Shown one piece after another: positions 33,309 through 41,551 of a stretch of 46,079 bases of DNA. The stretch's first letter is position 1, and each line of letters opens with the position of its first letter. A program made the translations under genes and the position numbers. Source of the stretch: an uncultured Bacteroidales bacterium (GTDB lineage: Bacteria > Bacteroidota > Bacteroidia > Bacteroidales > FEN-979). Under the pieces are notes generated by a model. That model did not search any database. It was given only the letters and a program-made list of their open reading frames with translations, and had not been told where the DNA came from. The stretch is from the NCBI GenBank assembly GCA_903929315.1, contig CAIYUC010000098.1, forward strand, positions 1 through 46,079. Direction: 5' to 3'.

Positions 33309-34549
33309 CAATGAAACACAGAAGAACGGCGTGGTTCAGAAATTTCGCTATTTTCCTTGCCATTCTTGGCCCCGGGATCATTACGGGAAGCGTAGATAAT
33401 GATGCAGGCGGTATTACAACCTACTCGGTTGCAGCAGCACTATACGGTTACAAATTGATCTGGACGCTGATCCCTTCCTTCATCGTGCTTATTGTGATCC
33501 AGGAAATGAATGCCCGAATGGGAATCGTCACGGGCAAAGGATTAGCAGATCTTATCCGGGAAAATGCCGGTGTCAAAGTCACCTTTTTCATTTTCGTCGG
33601 GTTACTGCTTGCTGATATCGGGAATACTACTACCGAATTTGCCGGTGTTGCCGGGAGCATGGAAGTATTCCATGTGAGCAAATACATTTCAGTGCCGATC
33701 GTGGGTATTATGGTATGGGTGCTGGTAGTGAAAGGGAACTACAAAATTGCCGAACGGATTTTTTTAATCTTCAGTGTTTCCCTTCTGATGTATGTTGTTT
33801 CAGCATTAATGGGGAAACCGGATTGGGCATCGATCGGTAAATCCATCATCCAGCCTAAAATGGATATAAATGAACGATCCCTCATGGTTATTATCGGGAT
33901 CATCGGTACAACCATTGCTCCATGGATGCAGTTCTACATGCAATCGTCGGTCATTGAAAAAGGGCTGAAGATGAAAGAATACAAATATACCCTCATTGAT
34001 ATAATTGTAGGTTGTACGGCAACAGTAGTGGTAGCGTTCTTTATCATGGTAGCCTGTGCATCGACGTTACATGTGAAAGGTGTCGTGATCAATGAGGCAA
34101 AAGATGCCGCCATGGCGCTTAAGCCTTTGGCAGGAGCAATTTCATCCCAGGTATTTGCTTTCGGACTTTTCATTGCATCCATATTTTCTGCTACAATCCT
34201 TCCTTTGGCAACGGCTTTTTATGTCTGCGAAGCTTTTGGTTTTGAAGCAGGCATTGATAAAAAATGGAAAGAAGCCCCTGAATTCTTCATACTTTACACA
34301 GGGATCATTGTTTTGGGTGTCATCATTATATTGATCCCAAATGCTCCTCTGATCGCCATTACTCTCTGGACACAGATCATCAACGGGCTACTGCTACCTG
34401 TTGTCCTCGTATGCATGATACTGCTAGTCAACAATAAAAAAATTATGGGAGAATACGTTAACAAACCGCTGAATAACTATATCGGATGGATATCTGTGAT
34501 TCTCCTGATAGGGTTATCAGTTGCCCTGCTGGTATTGCCGTTGCTGTAA
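33305..34549 (+). CDS. Divergent Nramp-family divalent metal transporter, probably Mg2+ (NRMT-like)
   Basis: A 414-residue membrane protein with about 11 helices of the SLC11/Nramp family (GPGIITGSV and GLLLADIGNTTTEFAG). The metal-site motif of helix 1, DPGN in Mn2+/Fe2+ transporters, reads D33-A-G-G36 within DNDAGG; the helix 6 motif, normally A-x-M-P-H-N, reads IAPWMQFYMQSS. Loss of the metal-binding Met and His is a mark of Nramp-related Mg2+ transporters, where the site is more open for hydrated Mg2+. Co-transcription and ATGA overlap (33305-33308) with an MgtE_N/CBS protein supports Mg2+. Mn2+ or another cation is not excluded. The gene converges with the GT-C/TPR pair. Confidence 0.88.
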   Translation: MTMKHRRTAWFRNFAIFLAILGPGIITGSVDNDAGGITTYSVAAALYGYKLIWTLIPSFIVLIVIQEMNARMGIVTGKGLADLIRENAGVKVTFFIFVGLLLADIGNTTTEFAGVAGSMEVFHVSKYISVPIVGIMVWVLVVKGNYKIAERIFLIFSVSLLMYVVSALMGKPDWASIGKSIIQPKMDINERSLMVIIGIIGTTIAPWMQFYMQSSVIEKGLKMKEYKYTLIDIIVGCTATVVVAFFIMVACASTLHVKGVVINEAKDAAMALKPLAGAISSQVFAFGLFIASIFSATILPLATAFYVCEAFGFEAGIDKKWKEAPEFFILYTGIIVLGVIIILIPNAPLIAITLWTQIINGLLLPVVLVCMILLVNNKKIMGEYVNKPLNNYIGWISVILLIGLSVALLVLPLL

Positions 34550-34566
34550 TAAAAGATGCAACAGGT

Positions 34567-36255
34567 TCACTGTTTGACAAGGTTTTGCAATTCAGGAGAA
34601 ATTTCCATCCCTTTTGATTTCATCCCTTCCAGGATTTTTTTTGCTTTTTCTTTCTGATTCAACTGGAAATAAAGCAGGACAAGGTTGTGATTGGCCTGTG
34701 GATGCAAAGGGTCAATCTCAATCAGCTTTTCCAAATAAATTGCCGCTTTATCCAGATTGTTTTTTATGAAGGAAATCTGGGCCAAACCCCAGTATATATC
34801 ACTACTTTGTGTATGGACCAACTCCCTTTCCAGGTATTGTTCTGCCTGGTCGTATTCTTTTTTCCTGAAGGCAATTTTCCCGAGATAAAGATTGAGGGTT
34901 TTCTCTGTGGAATCGAGGGCATATGCTTCCCGGAAAATTCTTTCCTGTTCAGTAGTGTCTTTAACCCAGGTTGCCATCATCATTTTTGCATATGCCGAAT
35001 GAGGCGACTCTTTGGCTGCCCTATCCCAGAAACTCAACTGATCTTTAAAATAATCTGCCCGGATGAAGGTAATGACAGCAAAAACGCATATCACTGCTCC
35101 TGTCATCACGACCCTGTAAATTTCTTTACTTTTTTTCTGAAAGAAGATAGTCTGGCTGATAAGGATAAGGATCCCGGCGGTTGGAACATAAACCCGGTGT
35201 TCATATAGTTGATCGTTAAATAATTTTGGAACAACCAGCACCGGAAATAGAAACAGCAGAAACCAGATCAATCCAAAAATCGTCAGAGGTTTGCCGTAGG
35301 TTCCTGAAATGATGATAAGACCTGTCAACAGGACCAGAGCGATAAGACCCAGGATAACAGGTGTATCTTTTGATGGCGGGTAAACCCCCAGGTTAACGGG
35401 GAAGATGATCTTCCCGAGGTAAAAAAGAATGGCAGGTAACCGTCCAAATCCCGATTCCATCATTTCATTTACCGGGAGTTTATTGCCTGAAGTATTAATG
35501 CCGGATTTCAATAAATACCAAATGATAATGCCTGCAGCCCAGGTTATGATCAATGGGAAGAGGGGCTTCCATTTTATTTTACTGACTAAACGGAGAAGTA
35601 TCAAAGTCAGGACAGGGATGATCATTCCTGTTTCTTTCGTAAATAATGCAAGCAGGAAGAAAATGAATTGCATCAGAAAATCAAACCATTTCCGGGAGTT
35701 GGTAAACCTTATTGTAAAGATTAGTCCCGAAATTAAAAAGATCATCAGTAAAAGATCATTCCTGCCCGGTATCCATGCAACCGCCTGGCTTAAGACCGGG
35801 TGAACGGCAAATATCAATGCAAGTAAAAGAGCATTTGTATCAGATAGCTTCAGTTGTTTCAGAAAAATGTATAAAAGAAGAACTGATAAAATATGAAATA
35901 TAAGATTCATTACATGATATCCGCCTGCTTGTGAACCGAACAACTGGTATTCCAGGATCAGGTCAACAAGAAATACAGGCCGGTAATAATCATAATAACT
36001 TTTATCTTCCGGCTGGAATAATCCCCGGTGAAAGGAAGCAGAGATATTGGAGAGATGCTGATTATAATCCTTCGCCCCTCCGATAAACTGTGAATCATCA
36101 ATACCGGTGTACCCAAAGTAAACGACTTTGAGGTAAACGGCCAATGGGATAATGATCAGCAGGAGAATCCGGAAAACCTGTGGAAATGACTTTCTGACCG
36201 CAACAGGAACATTCTTTTGTTTCAGGTGTTTTTCCTGGTTTTCAGCGGTTTTCAT
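34567..36255 (-). CDS. GT-C type membrane protein with C-terminal TPR (copy 2)
   Basis: Although the frame opens at 36297, the Met at 36255 (MKTAENQEKHLKQKN) gives 562 residues, exactly the length of its upstream paralogue, and removes overlap with that gene. The N-terminal basic cytosolic stretch leads into about 10 membrane helices; the first outside loop carries YTGIDDSQFIGGAK with paired Asp, as in GT-C glycosyltransferases such as PMT and TMTC. Further conserved segments are AWIPGRNDLLLMIF, TKETGMIIPVL and the LYEHRVYVP loop. From about residue 420 there are three to four TPR motifs (DPLHPQANHNLVLLYFQLNQ). A lipid-linked sugar transferase modifying exported proteins is likely from the fold; substrate unknown. 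Stop of the paralogue lies 7 bp upstream. Confidence 0.85.
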   Translation of the reverse strand: MKTAENQEKHLKQKNVPVAVRKSFPQVFRILLLIIIPLAVYLKVVYFGYTGIDDSQFIGGAKDYNQHLSNISASFHRGLFQPEDKSYYDYYRPVFLVDLILEYQLFGSQAGGYHVMNLIFHILSVLLLYIFLKQLKLSDTNALLLALIFAVHPVLSQAVAWIPGRNDLLLMIFLISGLIFTIRFTNSRKWFDFLMQFIFFLLALFTKETGMIIPVLTLILLRLVSKIKWKPLFPLIITWAAGIIIWYLLKSGINTSGNKLPVNEMMESGFGRLPAILFYLGKIIFPVNLGVYPPSKDTPVILGLIALVLLTGLIIISGTYGKPLTIFGLIWFLLFLFPVLVVPKLFNDQLYEHRVYVPTAGILILISQTIFFQKKSKEIYRVVMTGAVICVFAVITFIRADYFKDQLSFWDRAAKESPHSAYAKMMMATWVKDTTEQERIFREAYALDSTEKTLNLYLGKIAFRKKEYDQAEQYLERELVHTQSSDIYWGLAQISFIKNNLDKAAIYLEKLIEIDPLHPQANHNLVLLYFQLNQKEKAKKILEGMKSKGMEISPELQNLVKQ

Positions 36256-36262
36256 CAGGGTA

Positions 36263-37951
36263 TTATTTAACTTTATTTTGCAAATCATCCGGAACATCCA
36301 TTCCTTTCAAACGCATATCTTCAACCACCTGCCTGGCTTTATTTTTTTTATGCATCTGAATATATAGTAAAACAAGATTGTTATGTGCCTGCGGGTGCAA
36401 AGGATCAAGATGAATCACTTTTTCAAGGTAAAAGGCGGCTGTATCGAACTGGTTTTTCATGAAAGAAAGCTGTGCCAGCAAAAAATATAATTCTGCTGTT
36501 TCAGAAAATCTAAGTTCTCTTTTCAGATATTTCTCGGCTGAATCGTTTTGATTTTTCCCGAACAGCACTTTACCAAGATAAAAGTTCAGATTTTTTTCTC
36601 TCGGGTTCAAAGTATATGCCTCTCTGAAAAGCCTTTCCCGGTCGGAAGAATTTGTAACCTTTGTTCCAAGCATCATTCTTGCATAAGCAGAATGGGGCGA
36701 ACTATCTGAAGCTTTTGTCCAGAAAGTCAGCGAATCGGAAAAATAATCCTGCCTGATGAAATTAAGGATAGAGAATGATAATGCGATTACTCCTGCGATG
36801 ATCAACATATTCTTTTTCTTCCATTTTTCGGAAAACAAGATGGTCTGGCTCAGGATCAGCAGGATCCCGATGACCGGTAGATAAAGCCTGTGTTCGAAAA
36901 CCTGGTCATTGATCGATATGGGAACAATCAGAACAGGCAGAAGGAAAAGGAAGAACCAGAAAACACCGATCCACGTGAGCGGTTTGGAGTAGCTCTTTGA
37001 AAAGACCACAAGTATCGTTAAAAGAATGAAGGCAATTATACCCCAGATCAGTGTTGTATCACGTATTACCGGGAAAACGGATAAATTAACAGGGAATATG
37101 ATTTTTCCGATATACTGGATTATGGCGGGTAACCTTTGAATGGCCGATTGTAACATAGTATGGAAGGAAGTGCTTTGTAGAGTTATATTGGCTGTTGAGC
37201 GTATAAGGAACCAGATGATAATTGCAACAACCCAACTCAGGACTAGTGGAATCATCCTTTTCCAGGAGATATTTTGCACAAAAATACATATCACGACGAT
37301 CAGCAGGGGAATTATTACCGCCGTTTCCTTGGTAAAAAGCGCCAGAAATGAAAATAATAACGAGAGTATAAACATGAGTATTGATGGTTTCTCCATGTAA
37401 TTCATAGAAAAAAGCAACCCTGAAAGAAAGAATATCATCAGAAGCATATCGTTTCTTCCGGGAATCCAGGCGACCGCTTGCGTTAAAACGGGATGTACCG
37501 CAAACAGCAATGTCATGATAAAAGCGGTTATTTCCGGGAACCTGATTTTTCTGAAAAATACAAATAATAATATAACGGATATGATGTGAAACAACAGGTT
37601 TGTAAGATGATACCCAAATGGTTTAATTCCGAAGAACCGGGATTCAATAATAAAATCGACCAGAAATATGGGCCTGTAATAAACATCACTGGTTGGATTA
37701 AACAATCCACGGTGAAAGGATGCGGTAATATTACCGTCGGTTTCATTAAAGTGCTGGTTTTCGATGATAAAAATAGTATCGTCCAGCTTTGTATATTCCA
37801 ATGTCAGGGTTTTCAGATAAACCAAAGCAGTTATCAGAATAAGCCATAATAGCGGATGCCGGAGAATCAGATTATTCTTTTGTTTAATCCCCGGTTTATT
37901 GAAAAATTGGTTTTTTCTTTTTTTCTGTGATCCGGCTTGTTCCTTAGGCAT
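36263..37951 (-). CDS. GT-C type membrane protein with C-terminal TPR (copy 1)
   Basis: A 562-residue paralogue of the next gene downstream, with matching motifs in the same order: DD in the first loop (YTKLDDTIFIIENQ), VYYRPIFLVDFI, AWIPGRNDMLLMIF, LALFTKETAVIIPLL, VFEHRLYLPVIG and C-terminal TPRs ending with DPLHPQAHNNLVLLYIQMHK. The two differ in the periplasmic loops and N-terminal tail (MPKEQAGSQKKRKNQFFNK here), so the duplication is not recent. The usual role of such GT-C/TPR proteins (TMTC-like) is transfer of a sugar from a lipid carrier to Ser/Thr of exported proteins, consistent with known O-glycosylation in Bacteroidota. That role is inferred from fold, not shown. Confidence 0.85.
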   Translation of the reverse strand: MPKEQAGSQKKRKNQFFNKPGIKQKNNLILRHPLLWLILITALVYLKTLTLEYTKLDDTIFIIENQHFNETDGNITASFHRGLFNPTSDVYYRPIFLVDFIIESRFFGIKPFGYHLTNLLFHIISVILLFVFFRKIRFPEITAFIMTLLFAVHPVLTQAVAWIPGRNDMLLMIFFLSGLLFSMNYMEKPSILMFILSLLFSFLALFTKETAVIIPLLIVVICIFVQNISWKRMIPLVLSWVVAIIIWFLIRSTANITLQSTSFHTMLQSAIQRLPAIIQYIGKIIFPVNLSVFPVIRDTTLIWGIIAFILLTILVVFSKSYSKPLTWIGVFWFFLFLLPVLIVPISINDQVFEHRLYLPVIGILLILSQTILFSEKWKKKNMLIIAGVIALSFSILNFIRQDYFSDSLTFWTKASDSSPHSAYARMMLGTKVTNSSDRERLFREAYTLNPREKNLNFYLGKVLFGKNQNDSAEKYLKRELRFSETAELYFLLAQLSFMKNQFDTAAFYLEKVIHLDPLHPQAHNNLVLLYIQMHKKNKARQVVEDMRLKGMDVPDDLQNKVK

Positions 37952-38146
37952 AATTGTTTTTACGTTTACAGGGAACGATCCTAAAACTGTTTTTTTGGTT
38001 TAAGGTTTTTCTGAATGTTATAAATTCATGTGCTAAAAGTAGAAAAAAATCAATTTGGCAAAATGCAGATTTCATAGTTTGAAAAAAAAAGTTTCAAAAA
38101 ACGTATTACCTTTTTGAAATTCTCCGATTAATGTAAAATGAAAAGC

Positions 38147-38177
38147 TCTGACGAAGAGCAGAAATTTAGTAATTTTG
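38147..38177 (+). promoter_or_regulatory. Promoter of ssb (TCTG-N19-TAATTTTG)
   Basis: TCTG (38147-38150), a 19-nt spacer and TAATTTTG (38170-38177) match the Bacteroidota consensus with one change in the -33 box. Start near 38184, 28 nt before the ssb ATG. A small inverted repeat GCTCT-GACGA-AGAGC (38145-38159) overlaps the -33 box. Confidence 0.65.
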
Positions 38178-38211
38178 TATAACCTAGTATTCACAAAAAA
38201 AATGAAAAAAC

Positions 38212-38640
38212 ATGGCAAACGGAGTTAACAAAGTGATCTTGATCGGGAATCTGGGAAAGGATCCGGAAGTTCAGAAATTTGACAATGGAGTGAAGAAAGC
38301 CACTTTTTCACTCGCTACAACGGAAGTCTTTAAAAACAAAGACGGAGAAAAAACATCTCATACCGAATGGCATAACATCGTGTTATGGAGAGGTCTGGCA
38401 GAAGTCGCCGAAAATTACCTGAAGAAGGGAAATACTATTTTTCTCGAGGGTAAAATCCACAGACGTGATTGGGAAGACAAGGATGGTCAGAAACGTTATT
38501 CATTTGAAATCGTTGGCGATTCGATGACTATGCTTGGCGGTCCAAGGAAAGAAACAGCCGCCGGCGAACCGGTAGTGGAATCAGTGAAAGAGGAAAACAG
38601 CGGAGAAGCGCCGCTTCCTGAAGACGATCTTCCATTCTGA
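38212..38640 (+). CDS. ssb: Single-stranded DNA-binding protein
   Basis: A 142-residue SSB with OB fold (1-110: VNKVILIGNLGKDPEVQKF, TSHTEWHNIVLWRGLAEVAE, GNTIFLEGKIHRRDWEDKDG), a short acidic linker and the conserved C-terminal tip DDLPF, which recruits replication and repair proteins. Length and tail are normal. In many Bacteroidota it lies after mutY and before gldE-gldD; here mutY is 8 kb upstream and gldD follows directly after a long hairpin. It has its own promoter (38147-38177). Confidence 0.97.
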   Translation: MANGVNKVILIGNLGKDPEVQKFDNGVKKATFSLATTEVFKNKDGEKTSHTEWHNIVLWRGLAEVAENYLKKGNTIFLEGKIHRRDWEDKDGQKRYSFEIVGDSMTMLGGPRKETAAGEPVVESVKEENSGEAPLPEDDLPF

Positions 38641-38653
38641 ACTGTTCAAAAAT

Positions 38654-38706
38654 CCTCCTGAAACGGGGATGATTAAAACGAAATCTTTAATCACCCCCGC
38701 AGGAGG
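38654..38706 (+). promoter_or_regulatory. Long three-part stem-loop between ssb and gldD
   Basis: CCTCCTG (38654-38660) pairs CAGGAGG (38700-38706), CGGGG (38664-38668) pairs CCCCG (38695-38699), and GATTAAA (38671-38677) pairs TTTAATC (38686-38692). There is no T-run, so it may be a processing or stabilising element rather than a terminator. It may also be a bidirectional terminator-like structure; its role is open. Confidence 0.55.
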
Positions 38707-38748
38707 CTGAAATACGCTATCTTCGCACAGTTGTTTCACCTCCTTTGA

Positions 38749-39366
38749 ATGAAAATTTCAAAATTCTTCTTATTTGTACTCCTTCTTCTGCTGTTTGGGG
38801 CCTGCCACAACAATTATATGCCCAAACCAAGAGGCTATTTCCGTATCGACTTTCCCCCAAAGGAGTTCCGTTCATTTGATACGACTTTCCCCTTTACTTT
38901 TGAATACCCCAGGTATGCAACTATTTTTCCTGATAATTCCAGGCTGGCTGAACGATATTGGATAAACATTGCATATACTCCATTTCATGCCCAATTACAT
39001 ATCAGCTATAAGGTCATCGATCATAATCTCGCCAATTACCTTGAAGATGTTCATACATTGGTAGATAAGCATATTCCAAAGGCCAATGCAATAAGTCAGA
39101 GAGAATTCATCAATAAACAGGAAAAAGTTTACGGGCTGGTTTACGATATAAGAGGTTCGGATGCAGCCTCTGCCTGCCAGTTTTATCTTACCGACAGCAC
39201 TGAAAAATTTGTCAGGGGCGCTTTATATTTTAACCTTGTACCTAACAATGACTCCCTGGCCCCGGTGATCGGTTTCCTGAAAAGCGATATCGAACATATG
39301 ATAAATACCTTCAGGTGGAAAAAAATTGACGATGTTCATAATATAGACACCAAACCCCATCGATAA
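38749..39366 (+). CDS. gldD: Gliding motility / T9SS-associated lipoprotein GldD
   Basis: A 205-residue lipoprotein: signal peptide with lipobox FGAC19, then the conserved GldD start YMPKPRGYFRIDFP and central FEYPRYATIFPD and YWINIAYTPFHAQLHISY. GldD is required for gliding and for T9SS-linked functions in Flavobacterium johnsoniae; non-gliding T9SS bacteria keep it too. Its presence agrees with the five T9SS substrates in the window. Normally gldE, a CorC-like CBS protein, lies directly upstream between ssb and gldD; here only a hairpin-bearing 108-bp gap is present. It is followed after one base by a CorA-like gene, so the two are probably co-transcribed. Confidence 0.92.
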   Translation: MKISKFFLFVLLLLLFGACHNNYMPKPRGYFRIDFPPKEFRSFDTTFPFTFEYPRYATIFPDNSRLAERYWINIAYTPFHAQLHISYKVIDHNLANYLEDVHTLVDKHIPKANAISQREFINKQEKVYGLVYDIRGSDAASACQFYLTDSTEKFVRGALYFNLVPNNDSLAPVIGFLKSDIEHMINTFRWKKIDDVHNIDTKPHR

Positions 39367-39367
39367 T

Positions 39368-40279
39368 ATGATTGAAACAATAAAATTCGGAACCCTCAAA
39401 TGGTCGCATATTGTCCGGCCGACCGACGAAGATCTCCAGATTCTTAGCGACACCTATCATTTTCATCCCCTGGATATTGAAGACTGCCGGAGCGTTACCA
39501 ACCTCAGGCCCAAAATCGACACGTACGACAATTATTATTTTCTTGTTTTGCATTTTCCAAGCCTGGATGCAGCCAACACTTTTGTGGATACGAAAGAGAT
39601 CAAAGTATTTTGGGGAGAGGATTTCCTCATCACCATCGGAAAATCACACTGGCTTGTCAGGGAGATTTTTACCAAAGAAAAAAATAAAGCCCTTGCAGGA
39701 AGCAAAATGGAAGTCGGAAGCAGCGATGCATTATTTTACAGGATCCTTGACGTACTGATGAAGGAAACCCAGTTACTGGTGGAAAAAACAGATAAAAACG
39801 TAGATAATTGCGGGAAAATGCTTTTCAGTAAGGATACAGAGAAGACCATCGAAATGATCTCCGTTACCCGGAAGAATGTGATCCTGCTGAATACTATGTT
39901 CAAACCACAATTACAGGTGTTCAATAAATTACAAAGCGGTACGATAAAAGGTTTTGCTGAACACATGGAAGATTATTGGGGGAATATTCTCGATTATTAT
40001 CAAAAGGTAATGGACATGGTGGAAGACGATGCTGAAATGATCCGTGGCTATTCCATGACATTTGATTCTTTGCAGGTGAACAAAACCAATGAAGTGATAA
40101 AAATACTCACACTGGTTTCCTGCATTCTTTTACCCCTGACATTTATTGCGAGTCTTTATGGAATGAAGATCAAGGTTCCGATCGAGGAACGACCTCATTC
40201 GTTCCTTATAATTTCTGTTGCAATGGTCCTGATCACTATTGGAATATTGATCTATTTCAGGATCAGACGATGGAGGTAA
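39368..40279 (+). CDS. CorA-like divalent cation transporter with GMK in place of GMN
   Basis: A 303-residue protein of the CorA/ZntB family. A cytosolic funnel (1-240) contains HPLDIEDCR and IDTYDNYYFLVLHFP, and two C-terminal helices follow (about 243-263 and 280-299) with the connecting motif LYG265-M266-K267-IKVP. In CorA this is GMN, and the Asn is important for Mg2+ selection; Lys here (codon AAG at 40166-40168) would place a positive charge at the pore mouth. The loop IKVPIEERPH keeps an acidic pair. It may be an altered transporter, or a ZntB-like or other subfamily with different ion or direction. It starts one base after gldD stop, suggesting an operon. Confidence 0.88.
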   Translation: MIETIKFGTLKWSHIVRPTDEDLQILSDTYHFHPLDIEDCRSVTNLRPKIDTYDNYYFLVLHFPSLDAANTFVDTKEIKVFWGEDFLITIGKSHWLVREIFTKEKNKALAGSKMEVGSSDALFYRILDVLMKETQLLVEKTDKNVDNCGKMLFSKDTEKTIEMISVTRKNVILLNTMFKPQLQVFNKLQSGTIKGFAEHMEDYWGNILDYYQKVMDMVEDDAEMIRGYSMTFDSLQVNKTNEVIKILTLVSCILLPLTFIASLYGMKIKVPIEERPHSFLIISVAMVLITIGILIYFRIRRWR

Positions 40280-40280
40280 C

Positions 40281-41372
40281 TCAGGATTTACGGTTCATAA
40301 CTTCCGTCTGCCGTTGAATGGATTCCTCATGAATGGCTTCAAGCAATTTCAGGATAAAATCCCTGCTCAATCCCAGGTTCTCTCCTCCCAGGACCCTGTC
40401 GCGAATAATGTGGCTCCAGCGTTTTAACTGAAGGATGGTAATATTATTTTCTTTTTTGTATTTCCCGATTTCCTCTACGACCGTCATTCTTCGTGCCAGG
40501 ATATCGATCAATTCTTCATCGAGCTTATCGATCTCCGAACGAAGCTCTTCCAGTGCATTTTCAAATTCGATAGTTCCGTATTCCTTACGGATGACCAGGT
40601 TGGAGATTAATTCTTTCAGCTGATCCGGGGTGAGCTGCTGTTCTTTGTCTGTCAGCGCTTCTTCAGGTTGTATATGGGTTTCGATCATTAACCCGTTCAT
40701 TTCAAGGTCGAGCGCTTTTTGTGATGTTGCAGGGATAAGATCCTTATCGCCACAGATGTGACTGGGGTCAACAATGACCGGGATGGTGGGAAACAATCTT
40801 TTAAGCTCAATGGGAATCTCCCACATAGGTGAATTCCTATATGGAGTCCGGTTGAAAAAGGAAAAACCACGGTGAATCGCTATGATCTTTTTTATTCCGA
40901 CATAATTCAGACGTTCCAGTGCTCCGATCCATGTTTTAATATCCGGGTTCAGGGGATTTTTGATCATGACGGGAATGTCGACACCTTTAAGCACCTCGCT
41001 TATCTCCTGGATGGAAAAAGGGTTGACGACAGTACGTGCTCCGATCCAAAGGATATCCACATTGTGATCCAGCGCTTCAGCCACATGCTGGGGATTTGCA
41101 ACTTCGACGGTCGTCAATAAACCGGTCTCCTTCTTTACACGCTGAAGCCATTTCAATCCGATCGTACCAACACCTTCGAATGAACTTGGACGCGTGCGGG
41201 GTTTCCAGATACCTGCACGGAACACTTTCACCTGTGGTATTTTTACCAGCGCATGGGCCGTTGAAAGAACCTGGTCTTCCGTTTCTGCGCTGCATGGTCC
41301 GGCGATGATCAATGGTAAGAATGAAACCGGAAGCCAGTCTGGTAAAGGGATTGTATCGAGTTGGACGGTCAT
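40281..41372 (-). CDS. Bifunctional DAHP synthase / chorismate mutase
   Basis: A 363-residue cytoplasmic fusion for the first step of the shikimate pathway and the branch to Phe/Tyr. The N-terminal DAHP synthase (type I-beta/KDO8P-like, about 15-255) has IIAGPCSAETEDQV, FRAGIWKPRTRPSSFEGVG, DILWIGARTV, and IVDPSHICGDKDLIPA. A linker leads to an AroQ chorismate mutase (about 275-360: LRSEIDKLDEELIDILARRM, EIGKYKKENN). C-terminal fusion of the mutase is common in Bacteroidota and gives feedback control. The gene is convergent with the CorA-like gene, leaving one base between stops. No other aromatic-pathway gene is in the window. Confidence 0.95.
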   Translation of the reverse strand: MTVQLDTIPLPDWLPVSFLPLIIAGPCSAETEDQVLSTAHALVKIPQVKVFRAGIWKPRTRPSSFEGVGTIGLKWLQRVKKETGLLTTVEVANPQHVAEALDHNVDILWIGARTVVNPFSIQEISEVLKGVDIPVMIKNPLNPDIKTWIGALERLNYVGIKKIIAIHRGFSFFNRTPYRNSPMWEIPIELKRLFPTIPVIVDPSHICGDKDLIPATSQKALDLEMNGLMIETHIQPEEALTDKEQQLTPDQLKELISNLVIRKEYGTIEFENALEELRSEIDKLDEELIDILARRMTVVEEIGKYKKENNITILQLKRWSHIIRDRVLGGENLGLSRDFILKLLEAIHEESIQRQTEVMNRKS

Positions 41373-41474
41373 TTAATGACAATTAATCAACATAATTATT
41401 TCCAGTCTATTATTTCTTAATTTTACTTCAAAAATACAAAAACCATGGATGTGAAATGTTCCTGAATGATATTC

Positions 41475-41505
41475 TTTGAATTCATGTTTAACTGATGTAA
41501 CTTTG
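41475..41505 (+). promoter_or_regulatory. Perfect Bacteroidota promoter (TTTG-N19-TAACTTTG)
   Basis: TTTG (41475-41478), exactly 19 nt, then TAACTTTG (41498-41505). The start is expected near 41512, 40 nt before the retropepsin-like gene. Confidence 0.75.
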
Positions 41506-41551
41506 TAAAGAAAAAAGTAATTGTTATCATCCAGATATTAAAGATGTTATT

